DNA of 21,135 nt, taken from JAFGRR01 sp964499235. GTDB taxonomy: Bacteria; Planctomycetota; Phycisphaerae; UBA1845; Fen-1342. Positions 1 through 7,723 of this stretch are shown one piece after another. The notes below the pieces were generated by a model, which worked only from the letters and a program-made list of their open reading frames with translations, was not told where the DNA came from and made no database searches. Position 1 is the first letter of the stretch; each line of letters starts with the position of its first letter. The stretch lies in NCBI GenBank assembly GCA_964499235.1, contig CAZCKC010000055.1, forward strand, positions 1-21,135, given 5' to 3'. The translations under genes were made by a program, and so were the position numbers.

Positions 1-112
1 TGTCGTGCACGATGACCGTGCCACGAAGCACCTGCACCCAGCCGGAGCGGCCCGACGCAAGGTTCAGGCCCACCTTGTCTGTCGGCGTGAGGTCCGCAAG
101 GTAGACCCACAC
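1..112 (-). CDS. Pirin-like C-terminal cupin domain, 5' part only (runs off window)
   Basis: Read on the minus strand from a GTG at 110-112, the first 37 codons give a peptide with WVYLADLTPTDKV and then GRSGWVQVLRGTVIVHD. This resembles the C-terminal cupin of YhhW-type pirins, where a similar stretch (R/W-x-QVV-x-G-x-V) begins the second domain. A strong Shine-Dalgarno (AAAAGGAGG, top strand 119-127) lies six bases before the GTG, which is why this start was chosen. The frame stays open further upstream, but that peptide does not look like a pirin N-terminal domain. So the gene either encodes only the C-terminal cupin, or is a pirin cut at its 5' end that gained a start site. The rest lies outside the window. 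The family match is moderately sure; whether it is a working gene is not. Confidence 0.5.
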   Translation of the reverse strand, partial: MWVYLADLTPTDKVGLNLASGRSGWVQVLRGTVIVHD

Positions 113-118
113 GTATTC

Positions 119-127
119 CCTCCTTTT
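119..127 (-). promoter_or_regulatory. Strong Shine-Dalgarno for the edge pirin-like ORF
   Basis: The minus strand reads AAAAGGAGG, six bases upstream of the GTG at 110-112. It is the strongest ribosome binding site seen in the window and sits inside a locally AT-rich patch (about 121-165), as expected for a promoter/leader region. It is the main reason to take the truncated-looking pirin ORF seriously. Confidence 0.6.
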
Positions 128-302
128 GAATGTTGTACTATTCACTGTTGTCACACATATCTTACGCCAAGTCGACCGGCAGGTTCTCTTTCGGAGATTA
201 GGCGCTTTCCCAATGCCTCAAAGGGACGCAAACGGCGGGAATCGTCGTCTTGGGGCTTCAGGCTGGCTCGACGAGGCCGCCGGGAGGGCCTAAAACGTCG
301 CC

Positions 303-2078
303 ATGCAGCTCACGACGCTCGATTGGCTGGTGATCGCCGGCTGCCTGACGCTGGCGTTCGGGCCGGCCCTGCTCTTCACCCGCCGGGCCAGCCGCGGCAC
401 CGCCGAGTTCTTCGCCACCGGCCGGTCGGCGCCCTGGTGGCTGCTCGGCACCTCGATGGTCGCCACGACGTTTGCGACCGACACTCCCCTGCTGGTCTCC
501 AACCTGGTCCGCACCGACGGTGTCGCCGCCAACTGGGGCTGGTGGGCCCTGCTGCTCAGCGGGATGCTGACGGTGTTTTTCTACGCCCGGCTGTGGCGGC
601 GCAGCGGCGTGCTCACCGATCTCGAGTTTTACGAGTTGCGTTACTCGGGCCGATCGGCCACCGCCGTCCGCGCGTTCCGCGCCCTGTTCCTCGGCGTCTT
701 CATCAACGGCTTCATCCTGGCCAACGTGACGCTGGCGATGGTCAAGATCGCGAACGTGATGCTCGGCTGGGACATGTGGCTGACACTCACCGTTTGCGCT
801 GTACTGTGCGTCGGGTTTGCGGCCGCCTCGGGCTTGTGGGGCGTGCTGGCCGCCGACCTGGTTCAGTTTGGGATCGCGATGGCCGGCGTGATCGTGGCCG
901 CGTGGTTCAGCCTCGCTCATCCGGCGGTCGGGGGCCTCGCGGGCATGCTTCAGCAGGTCGACCCTGAGAAGCTCCAACTGCTCCCTTCCGGCAACAACCT
1001 CGTCGAGCTGCTGATCATCCCGATGGCGGTCCTGTGGTGGGCGACCTGGTACCCCGGTACAGAGCCGGGCGGCGGCAGCTACGTCGCGCAGCGAATCCTG
1101 GCCGCCAAGAGCGAACAACACGCTCTCGGCGCCACGCTTTGGTTCAACATCGCCCACTACGCGCTCCGCCCGTGGCCGTGGATCATCGTCGCGCTCTGTT
1201 CGCTGATCGTGTATCCCGACCTGGCGGCCATCCGCGACCAGTTTCCGCAACTCGAGGAGAAGCTGGTCCAGGACGACATCGCCTACCCGGCGATGCTGAC
1301 GCTCCTGCCGGCGGGGGCGGTCGGGCTGCTGGTGGCGTCGCTGCTGTCGGCGTACATCTCGACGATGTCGACGCAGCTGAACTGGGCGTCGTCGTACCTG
1401 GTGCACGACTTTTACCGGCGGTTCCTGCGCCCGGACGCCACCGAGCGCCACTACGTCGCCATCGCGCGGCTGACGACCGCCCTGCTGATGGGCCTGGGCG
1501 TCGCGCTGGTGCCGTACATCGAGTCGGCGGAGGCGGGCTTCAAGCTCCTGCTCTCGATCGGGGCCGGCACAGGCCTGGTCTACCTGTTGCGGTGGTACTG
1601 GTGGCGGGTGAACGCCTGGGCGGAGATCGCCGCCATGATCGCCTGCTTTGTCGCGACCGTCGGCCTGCGGCTCTACAACCAGCAGGTGAGCCCGGACCAC
1701 GCGCTCGACGACACCGAGCTGCTGCTGATCACGGTCGCGGTCACCACGCTGGCATGGGTGCCGGTGATGTTCCTCACCCGCCCGACGGCCGACGACCGGC
1801 TCGTCAGCTTCTACGAGCTGACCCGCCCCGCCGGCCCCGGCTGGGCCCGCGTCCGCCGTCTGGCGGCGCCCGGCACCGCCTCGCCGGACCACCCGGGCCA
1901 GGCGTTCGCCAGCTGGATCCTCGCGTGCGTGATGGTCTACGCCGCGCTCTTCGGCGTCGGCTGGTTCGTTTACCAGCAGACGTTGGCGGGCACCGCCGCG
2001 CTCGCCCTCGCCGGGGTGACCGCCGGCGCGTTGTGGCGACTCCAGCGTCGCGGCGCTGGATCGGCACCGGCCCGCTAG
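303..2078 (+). CDS. Sodium:solute symporter (SSS family)
   Basis: A 591-residue integral membrane protein with about 13-15 hydrophobic segments from residue 6 to 583. Family traits are the N-terminal DWLVIAG helix, the FFATGRSAPWWLLGTSM stretch (SSS proteins have a similar F-x-A-GR-x-W-x-x-G segment after TM1), and the central W-Y-PG-EPGGGSYVAQR-x-AAK region, which matches the SSS Q-R-x-AAK signature. SSS carriers import sugars, amino acids, vitamins or other small solutes with sodium. The substrate cannot be read from the sequence. The ATG at 303 has a purine-rich GGGAGGG about 14 bases upstream, which is long spacing. The gene lies 86 bp before the peptidase/ligase cassette on the same strand, so it could carry a substrate or product of that pathway, but a promoter-like sequence in the gap makes separate transcription possible. 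Confidence 0.9.
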   Translation: MQLTTLDWLVIAGCLTLAFGPALLFTRRASRGTAEFFATGRSAPWWLLGTSMVATTFATDTPLLVSNLVRTDGVAANWGWWALLLSGMLTVFFYARLWRRSGVLTDLEFYELRYSGRSATAVRAFRALFLGVFINGFILANVTLAMVKIANVMLGWDMWLTLTVCAVLCVGFAAASGLWGVLAADLVQFGIAMAGVIVAAWFSLAHPAVGGLAGMLQQVDPEKLQLLPSGNNLVELLIIPMAVLWWATWYPGTEPGGGSYVAQRILAAKSEQHALGATLWFNIAHYALRPWPWIIVALCSLIVYPDLAAIRDQFPQLEEKLVQDDIAYPAMLTLLPAGAVGLLVASLLSAYISTMSTQLNWASSYLVHDFYRRFLRPDATERHYVAIARLTTALLMGLGVALVPYIESAEAGFKLLLSIGAGTGLVYLLRWYWWRVNAWAEIAAMIACFVATVGLRLYNQQVSPDHALDDTELLLITVAVTTLAWVPVMFLTRPTADDRLVSFYELTRPAGPGWARVRRLAAPGTASPDHPGQAFASWILACVMVYAALFGVGWFVYQQTLAGTAALALAGVTAGALWRLQRRGAGSAPAR

Positions 2079-2104
2079 CCGCGAAGATTCTCCCGCGGAC
2101 CCGC

Positions 2105-2130
2105 TTGCCACACCGCCGGGACGGTACAAT
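2105..2130 (+). promoter_or_regulatory. Possible promoter before the peptidase/ligase cassette
   Basis: TTGCCA (2105-2110) and TACAAT (2125-2130) resemble -35 and -10 boxes, but the 14 bp spacing is short of the ideal 17. The -10 lies 34 bp before the ATG at 2165. If used, it would let the cassette be transcribed apart from the upstream symporter. Confidence 0.25.
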
Positions 2131-2164
2131 CGCACCGCCTAAGCGGCGCCGGCGACGCACCCCG

Positions 2165-2875
2165 ATGACACACCCCCTGCCGTTCGAAATTCAGGCCCAG
2201 CCCGATGATTCCGCCTGCGGCCCCACCTGCCTGCACGCGGTCTATCGCTACTTCGGCGACTCGATCTCTCTCGCGCAGGTCGTCGCCGAAGTCAGCCGCC
2301 TCGAGAACGGCGGCACGCTGGCGGTCATGCTGGCCAACCACGCCCTGCGACGCGGCTACCACGCGACGATCTACGCCTATAACCTCCAGCTCTTCGACCC
2401 GACCTGGTTCGCCGAACCCGGGACCGATCTGACGGCCAAGCTCCGCGCGCAGGCGGAGGTCAAGCCGGACCCCAAGCTCCGCGCCGCCACCGCCGCGTTC
2501 CTCGAGTACTTACGCCTCCGCGGCCGCGTCACGCTCCGCGACCTGACCCCCGGCCTGATTCGCCGCGCGCTGACCCGCGGCACCCCCGTGCTCACCGGGC
2601 TTAGTGCAACCTACCTCTACCAGACCATGCGCGAGTACGGGCCCGACGACGACGAAGACGACGTCCGCGGGCTGCCGACTGGCCACTTCGTCGTGCTTTG
2701 CGGCTACGACCCGCAGACACGGCGCGTCCACGTGGCGGATCCGCTGCATCCCAACCCGCTCCAGCTCGGCAACACCTACGCCATCGCGATCGAGCGCGTG
2801 TTGTGCGCCGTCCTGCTCGGCGTACTCACCTACGACGCCAACCTGCTCGTCCTGCGCCCCGGCGGGGCGCGTTAG
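2165..2875 (+). CDS. C39-like (papain-fold) cysteine peptidase, stand-alone
   Basis: A 236-residue protein with no signal peptide or membrane segment. Near the N-terminus, DDSACGPTC (residues 14-22) is the C39/papain-fold nucleophile motif, with C18 the likely catalytic Cys. GHFVVLCGYD (173-182) supplies H174 and HVADPL (189-194) supplies D192, completing a Cys-His-Asp triad. A middle section (about 70-165) and the acidic loop DDDEDD (161-166) look like inserts. In the neighbourhoods described for RLAN ATP-grasp ligases, the papain-like peptidase is usually fused to a GNAT acetyltransferase; here no GNAT domain is present. The ATG at 2165 was chosen because the peptidase similarity starts right after it; the longer open frame upstream runs through the symporter gene out of frame. 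Nine bases separate it from the ligase gene, so they are very likely co-transcribed. Role inferred: cleaving or trimming the peptide made by the next two enzymes. Confidence 0.8.
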   Translation: MTHPLPFEIQAQPDDSACGPTCLHAVYRYFGDSISLAQVVAEVSRLENGGTLAVMLANHALRRGYHATIYAYNLQLFDPTWFAEPGTDLTAKLRAQAEVKPDPKLRAATAAFLEYLRLRGRVTLRDLTPGLIRRALTRGTPVLTGLSATYLYQTMREYGPDDDEDDVRGLPTGHFVVLCGYDPQTRRVHVADPLHPNPLQLGNTYAIAIERVLCAVLLGVLTYDANLLVLRPGGAR

Positions 2876-2884
2876 GATCCTCCC

Positions 2885-4363
2885 GTGCGCCCGTTGATCG
2901 TGGTCGACAACCCCCAGACCTGGCCGCTGGATATCCCCGAGACCGAAGTCGCCAGCGCGAAGCAGTACCTCACCGACCCGCACTTCGCGCAGCGCCGCGG
3001 CCTGCAGGTCTTCAATCTCTGCCGTTCCTACCGCTACCAGGCGACCGGCTATTACGTGTCGCTGCTCGCCCTCGCCCGCGGGCACAAGCCGTTGCCGGCC
3101 CTCGCCACGATCCAAGACATGAAGTCGCTCACCATGCGGCGCCTCGCCTCCGAAGAGCTCGACCCGCTCATGCAGCGCAGCCTGCGCTTCGTCCAGTCGA
3201 ACACTTTCGTGCTCAGCATTTATTTCGGCCGCAATCTGGCCAAACGCTACGACACGCTGACTACGCAGCTCTTCCGCTGCTTCCGCGCCCCGCTGCTGCG
3301 GGCCGAGTTCGCCCGCGACGCCGGTAGCTGGCGCCTCCGCACCGTCCGCGCCATCGCCGCCAAGGAAATCCCCGGCAGCCACCTGCCCTTCGTCACCGCC
3401 GCCGCCCGGCGCTTCTTCGAGCAGAAGTACGCGCCCAGCGCCCGCCGCAGCCGCACGATCTACAGCCTCGCGATCCTCCACGACCCTGACGAGCGGACGG
3501 CCCCCTCCAACCCGCGGGCCCTCACGCATTTCGCCGCCGCCGCCCGCCGGCTCGGCATCGGCGTCGAGCTGATCCAGAAGGACGACTACGCCCGCCTCGC
3601 CGAGTTCGACGCGCTGTTCATCCGTGAGACGACGGCCGTCAACCACCACACCTACCGTTTCGCCCGCCGCGCCGCGGCCGAGGGCCTCGTCGTCATCGAC
3701 GACCCCGAATCGATCCTGAAGTGCACCAACAAGGTGTTCCTCAGCGAGTTGCTCGCCCGCCACCAGATTCCACAACCCCGCACGCTGATCGTGCATGCCG
3801 AGAACCGCGACCGCATCGCGGCAGCCGTCGGGTTCCCGTGCGTCCTGAAGCAGCCCGACAGCTCGTTCTCCCAGGGCGTCGAGAAGGTTGAGGACCCGGC
3901 CGCACTTCAGGCGGCGCTCGACCCCCTGCTGGCCGAGTCCGCCCTGGTCATCGCCCAGGCGTTCACGCCGACAGCGTTCGACTGGCGGATCGGCATCGTC
4001 GCCAACGCCCCGCTCTACGCCTGCCGCTATCACATGGTTCCCGCCCACTGGCAGATCATCCGCACCGAGCCCGACGGCCAGCTCCAGGACGGCCTCGTCG
4101 ACGCAGTCGACCTCAACGACGTCCCGCGGCCCGTGCTCCGCAGCGCCCTGCGGGCCGCCCGCCTGATCGGCGACGGGCTCTACGGCGTCGACGTCAAGCA
4201 GGTCCGCCAGCGGGCCCTCGTCATCGAGGTCAACGACAACCCCAGCATCGACAGCGGGTTCGAAGACCGCCACCTGAAGCGCGCCCTCTACGACCGGATC
4301 ATGAGCGTCTTCCTCGAGCGCATCACCGCCACCAAGCACATCAACGGAAAGCCACCGCGATGA
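2885..4363 (+). CDS. RimK-like ATP-grasp ligase with N-terminal RLAN domain
   Basis: A 492-residue cytosolic protein. Residues 1-150 (DNPQTWPLDIP, NLCRSYRYQATGYYVSLLALARGH) match the RLAN domain, named as the domain found N-terminal to RimK-like ATP-grasp modules. Residues 190-480 are the ATP-grasp: CTNK-x-F-LSELL (280-290), the nucleotide-binding PCVLKQPDSSFSQGVEKV (318-335), DWRIG (366-370), YGVDVKQ (433-439) and the metal-binding VIEVNDNPSIDSGFED (446-461) with E448, N450 and N452. RimK-type enzymes form amide bonds by activating a carboxylate as an acyl phosphate and passing it to an amine. The start is a GTG at 2885 with AGGA seven bases upstream. The stop overlaps the next start (ATGA), showing translational coupling to the GCS2-type ligase. 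The substrate is unknown. Confidence 0.9.
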   Translation: MRPLIVVDNPQTWPLDIPETEVASAKQYLTDPHFAQRRGLQVFNLCRSYRYQATGYYVSLLALARGHKPLPALATIQDMKSLTMRRLASEELDPLMQRSLRFVQSNTFVLSIYFGRNLAKRYDTLTTQLFRCFRAPLLRAEFARDAGSWRLRTVRAIAAKEIPGSHLPFVTAAARRFFEQKYAPSARRSRTIYSLAILHDPDERTAPSNPRALTHFAAAARRLGIGVELIQKDDYARLAEFDALFIRETTAVNHHTYRFARRAAAEGLVVIDDPESILKCTNKVFLSELLARHQIPQPRTLIVHAENRDRIAAAVGFPCVLKQPDSSFSQGVEKVEDPAALQAALDPLLAESALVIAQAFTPTAFDWRIGIVANAPLYACRYHMVPAHWQIIRTEPDGQLQDGLVDAVDLNDVPRPVLRSALRAARLIGDGLYGVDVKQVRQRALVIEVNDNPSIDSGFEDRHLKRALYDRIMSVFLERITATKHINGKPPR

Positions 4364-5601
4364 GCACCGCCCCCGGGCTGTTCAGCTGCTACGGCGTCGA
4401 AATTGAGTACATGATCGTCGACCACGCGACGCTCGACGTGCGGCCGCTTTGCGATCAGCTGCTCGCGGCCGACGGTGAGCCGCCGCCGGCCGAGCGCGAC
4501 GCGGGCCCGATCGCCTGGTCCAACGAGCTCGTCCTGCACGTGCTGGAGCTGAAAACCAACGGCCCGGTGCCCACGCTGGCCGGTCTGGCGGACGTCTTCC
4601 AGCAATCGATCCAGACGGCCAATACGCTGCTAACCCCCCGCGGCGCTCGGCTGCTGCCGACCGGCATGCACCCGTGGATGGACCCCCTCACCGAGACGCG
4701 GATCTGGCCGCACGAGTACGGCCCCGTCTATCACGCCTTCGACCGAATCTTCGGCTGCCGCGGCCACGGCTGGTCAAACCTGCAGAGCACCCACCTGAAC
4801 CTGCCGTTCGCCGACGACGACGAGTTCGGTCGCCTGCACGCCGCGGTCCGGCTGCTGCTGCCGGTGCTGCCCGGCCTGGCCGCCAGCTCACCCATCGTCG
4901 CGGCGCGGCCGAGCGGTCAGCTCGACACCCGGCTTGTCCACTACTGCCGGAACGCCACCCGCATTCCGGCGGTTACCGGCAACGTGATTCCCGAGCCGGT
5001 CTTCTCCCAAGCCGCGTACGAGGGCGAAGTCCTCGCCCCGCTGTATGCCGCGATCCGGCCGCATGACCCGGACGGCCTGCTCCAGCACGAGTGGCTCAAT
5101 GCCCGCGGCGCCATCGCCCGCTTCGACCGCGGCGCGATCGAGATCCGCCTGCTGGATACCCAGGAGTGTCCGGCCGCGGACCTCGCGATCCTGGCGTTGA
5201 TCGTGCACGTGCTTCAGGCGCTCGTCGAAGAACGCTGGTCGCATCGCGCCGACCAGGAAGCCTGGGAAGTCGAGCCGTTGGCGCAGGTGCTACAGGCCGG
5301 GATCGTCGCAGCCGACCAGGCGGCGATCACTGACGCCACGTACCTGGGGATGTTTGGCATGCACCAGCGACCACCGCTGACCGTCAGGGAATTTTGGCGG
5401 GCTTTGGCTGAGCGCGTGCTCCCGCCGGCCGTGTGGTCGGAGCACGGACCCTGCCTCGAGCCGGTCCTGACGCACGGGCCGCTCGCGCGGCGCATCCTCG
5501 CCGCCCTCCCGCCGACCCCGACACGCGATGACTTGGAAGAGGTCTACGCTACGCTCGCGGATTGCCTCGCGGCAGGCCGCGGTTTCACGGGGGAATTGTG
5601 A
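4360..5601 (+). CDS. GCS2-type carboxylate-amine ligase (glutamate-cysteine ligase-like)
   Basis: A 413-residue protein of the GCS2/YbdK-type carboxylate-amine ligase group. The diagnostic motifs are present: GVEIEYM (12-18, nucleotide/metal-binding glutamates), LELKTNGP (62-69), QSTHLNLPF (142-150) and IEIRLLDTQECP (260-271, the E-x-R-x-x-D-x-Q strand). These enzymes use ATP to join an amino acid side- or main-chain carboxylate to an amine. Glutathione synthesis is only one use, and no glutathione synthetase follows here. The ATG overlaps the preceding ligase stop by four bases. GCS2 proteins are reported neighbours of RLAN-ATP-grasp genes, so the two ligases probably add successive residues to one small peptide or amide. 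It ends seven bases before the convergent GH18 gene. Confidence 0.88.
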   Translation: MSTAPGLFSCYGVEIEYMIVDHATLDVRPLCDQLLAADGEPPPAERDAGPIAWSNELVLHVLELKTNGPVPTLAGLADVFQQSIQTANTLLTPRGARLLPTGMHPWMDPLTETRIWPHEYGPVYHAFDRIFGCRGHGWSNLQSTHLNLPFADDDEFGRLHAAVRLLLPVLPGLAASSPIVAARPSGQLDTRLVHYCRNATRIPAVTGNVIPEPVFSQAAYEGEVLAPLYAAIRPHDPDGLLQHEWLNARGAIARFDRGAIEIRLLDTQECPAADLAILALIVHVLQALVEERWSHRADQEAWEVEPLAQVLQAGIVAADQAAITDATYLGMFGMHQRPPLTVREFWRALAERVLPPAVWSEHGPCLEPVLTHGPLARRILAALPPTPTRDDLEEVYATLADCLAAGRGFTGEL

Positions 5602-5608
5602 AACGCGT

Positions 5609-6961
5609 TCAGTCGTTCCACAGCCCCTGGAACGCGTTCAGGTCGCTGGCATCGACGTCGGCGTCGCCGTCGAGGTCGCAGACGCGACAGTTATGGCCGT
5701 CGGGAAAGGTGAGCTCCGGCCCGGCCAGGCAGAACAGGAAGCGGGCGAAGTCCAGCGAATCGCAGTCACCATCCTCATCGAAGTCGCACGGCAACGGCGG
5801 GCCGCACCCGCCAAACTGCAGCGCGAGCTGGTCCCAGAGCTCGTTGCGGCCCTCGTCGTAGCCGAGCGCCCACATGCCGACGCCCTGCAAGCCGCGATCG
5901 ATGGCGAGCTGGTACTTGAGCCCGAGGCTCTCGGCGTCGTCGTACCACACCTGGTTCCACGACCCGTTTGAGAACCAGCGGTACCACGGCGTCTGCGAGG
6001 CACTGTCCCACAGCCGCCCGTAGAACGCCGCGTTCGGCTCGTCGTTGAAGAACCGCGTCGACCCGATGAAGGCCGTCACATCCCCCCGCGGCGCGCTCGA
6101 GGTCGTCCGCCAGTGGTGTCCGTAATACGGCACGCCGAGGATCAGCTTCTCCGGCGGCACACCAGCGTACTGCACGTCAACCGTGTTGGTGATGCTGATG
6201 CCGCTGCTGGTCAGCGGCGCGTTCGGCCCGGCGTTCGAGCTCCAGCTGCCCGCGAACTGGTAGCCCATGATGAACAGCGCGTCGACGTGCGGCGCGAGGC
6301 CGACGAAGTCCCAGCGGTCACTCCAGTTCACCGCTGGCGTCGCGATCGTCAGTTCGGTGCCCGGCAGCTCGGCATCGAGATACGCCCGCAGGTCGGCCAT
6401 GAAGTCGTTGATTTCATCCTGCCAGGTCGTCCCGCTCTCGAAGTCGATGTTCAGCCCGTCAGCATTGCCGGCGATCAACTGGTCACGCATGTTCTCGAAG
6501 AAGTTCTGCTTGTACTGCGGCGTGCTGATCAACGTGTCGATCGCCGGCCCGTCAAACAGCGCCACCACCAGCACCACCTTCACGTCGTTGGCCTTGGCTT
6601 CATTGATCACGTTCCACCACGGCCAGCCGCGCGTGTTCGTCACGTTCCCAAATTGGTTCACCTCGAGCGAAAAGCACGCCACGTGCGTCAGCAAATCCCA
6701 TCGCAGCGGCGTCGGGTTCTCCCAGTAGGGGAGGTAGCCGAAGATCGTCCGGCACGGCCGCGAGGATGCCGACGTTGTCGTGGTCGACCCGGCCAGCGTG
6801 TGCGCCCGCGACTGCAGCAGCGGCGCGACCAGGCCGGCCGCCGGCTGCTGGTCGCGGTTCGCCAGCCAGTCGGCGTGGTGCGGACTGCTGGGCAGTTCGG
6901 CCGGCTCCGCGATTGCGAAAACCGGGGCGCAGAATAACAGCAGGGCGAACGTCCAACGCAT
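5609..6961 (-). CDS. Secreted GH18 glycosidase with C-terminal dockerin-like Ca-binding module
   Basis: A 450-residue secreted protein. MRWTFALLLFCAPVFAIA is a signal peptide, probably cut near residue 18-20. The GH18 barrel spans about 72-380: FGYLPYWEN (74-82), THVACFSLEVN (92-102), DGLNIDFE (168-175, catalytic acid E175), IMGYQF (231-236) and MWALGYD (363-369). The motif has N171 where classic chitinases have Asp; the same NxDFE form occurs in YaaH/SleL-type peptidoglycan N-acetylglucosaminidases, so the substrate may be cell-wall glycan rather than chitin. The tail (391-450) has two Asp-rich loops, CDFDEDGDCD and CDLDGDADVDASD, joined by a Cys-containing linker, typical of planctomycete dockerin/EF-hand-like C-termini. 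GTGAGAGAAG just before the ATG serves as ribosome binding site. The gene is convergent with the GCS2 gene and functionally separate from it. Confidence 0.88.
   Translation of the reverse strand: MRWTFALLLFCAPVFAIAEPAELPSSPHHADWLANRDQQPAAGLVAPLLQSRAHTLAGSTTTTSASSRPCRTIFGYLPYWENPTPLRWDLLTHVACFSLEVNQFGNVTNTRGWPWWNVINEAKANDVKVVLVVALFDGPAIDTLISTPQYKQNFFENMRDQLIAGNADGLNIDFESGTTWQDEINDFMADLRAYLDAELPGTELTIATPAVNWSDRWDFVGLAPHVDALFIMGYQFAGSWSSNAGPNAPLTSSGISITNTVDVQYAGVPPEKLILGVPYYGHHWRTTSSAPRGDVTAFIGSTRFFNDEPNAAFYGRLWDSASQTPWYRWFSNGSWNQVWYDDAESLGLKYQLAIDRGLQGVGMWALGYDEGRNELWDQLALQFGGCGPPLPCDFDEDGDCDSLDFARFLFCLAGPELTFPDGHNCRVCDLDGDADVDASDLNAFQGLWND
5614..5634. terminator. Hairpin at the convergent GCS2/GH18 gene ends
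   Basis: CGTTCCA (5614-5620) pairs perfectly with TGGAACG (5628-5634) around a seven-base loop. A longer alternative pairing, AACGCGTTC (5602-5610) with GAACGCGTT (5630-5638), uses the same bases. There is no U-tract on either strand, and the hairpin overlaps the last codons of the GH18 gene. Position between convergent genes suggests a bidirectional stop signal. Confidence 0.35.
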
Positions 6962-7311
6962 CTTCTCTCACCATTCCAGGTTAGGCCGGAAAGCGGACGG
7001 TCCGGGGACTGCTTTCGGCGAGCTCACCAATTATTACAGCATCTTAGGCAGTCCAAAGTGCGAAATCACCCGCATTCGGGCTGGGCGTACCGCGCTGCAC
7101 GCCGGGTTATCAGTCCCCTTTCCGGATCACGCGGTTATAGGCCGCGGCCACCCGGTATTTCGAGCACCGCAAAACCCCAAACGGTAAACCGCCAGGCCGC
7201 AAGGATTATGCCGCAATCCCCGCTCCCACCGAGCTCATAAGCACCAACTCGATCATGCTGCTGGCGTCGGGGGCGACGCGAACGCCGTGCCGAGCGGCAT
7301 CGCAGATTTCG

Positions 7312-7348
7312 GCTCCGGCCGGAGCGTGATCACCGCGGCCCGCGGTGA
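7312..7348. repeat. Two adjacent strong palindromes
   Basis: GCTCCGGCCGGAGC at 7312-7325 is a perfect 14 bp palindrome. Four bases later TCACCGCG (7330-7337) pairs perfectly with CGCGGTGA (7341-7348) across a GCC loop, an eight-bp stem. They lie in the middle of the gene-free region, with no U-tract. They could be a structured RNA, a protein-binding site or a remnant of a larger element. Confidence 0.5.
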
Positions 7349-7565
7349 ACGTCTTCCAGGCCCCGGTCGACCGCGGCGTCCCAGCAATCCGGCCACATCG
7401 GTCGGTGTTTCGGCGCGGGGGCAATTCGAAGGCCGACTGGTCGCCGGCTACACCCTCGCGCAGCCGGGTGGTTGTGTTCGTCGGTGCCGCGGTCGCCACC
7501 GGAATCGCGCCCCGCTGGCAAGGTCCGGCACCCGCCCTCGCTAGCTCCGACACCGGACGACGCGG

Positions 7566-7595
7566 TTGCGACACGCGCCGCCGGCCCGCTAAACT
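7566..7595 (+). promoter_or_regulatory. Possible promoter of the LeuA-like operon
   Basis: TTGCGA (7566-7571) and TAAACT (7590-7595) are spaced 18 bp apart and each matches the sigma-70 consensus at four of six bases. This would leave a leader of about 120 bases before the GTG at 7724. Confidence 0.3.
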
Positions 7596-7723
7596 CCCAC
7601 TTTGGTGGTGCGTGCTCGAGGATCATGCTCGCCCGACCCCCCGGTGACGCGCGGCGCCTGACCTTGCCGCGGCGAGTGTGTCTGCCTCGCTGAAGAGTTC
7701 CCGCGCAAAGGACCTGCACCGCC

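Larger units (their letters stand above)
6962..7723. other. Gene-free region of about 760 bp
   Basis: No reading frame here gives a recognisable protein; the open frames are short, Arg/Pro/Ala-rich and overlap on both strands, as expected from GC-rich noncoding DNA. No tRNA, known riboswitch or transposon end was recognised. It contains the leader of the GH18 gene (a lower-GC patch at 7028-7058 holds a TAATAA on the minus strand), a small hairpin GGCGT/ACGCC at 7084-7103, two strong palindromes at 7312-7348, and a promoter-like pair near 7566-7595 upstream of the LeuA-like gene. Confidence 0.5.

Noticed and set aside
258..2135. Long open frame on the minus strand (625 codons) across the symporter
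   Set aside because: It is antisense to a clear SSS gene, gives an Arg/Gly/Asp-rich peptide without family motifs, and is typical of GC-rich shadow frames.
1034..2875. Extending the peptidase start upstream to 1034
   Set aside because: The extension overlaps the symporter out of frame; homology starts just after the ATG at 2165.
2510..4339. Long minus-strand frame (609 codons) across the peptidase/ligase genes
   Set aside because: The plus strand carries clear RLAN/ATP-grasp and peptidase motifs; the antisense peptide has none.
7206..7574. Possible 122-codon minus-strand gene in the gap
   Set aside because: Several frames on both strands overlap here, the peptide has no recognisable domain, and no ribosome binding site was found.
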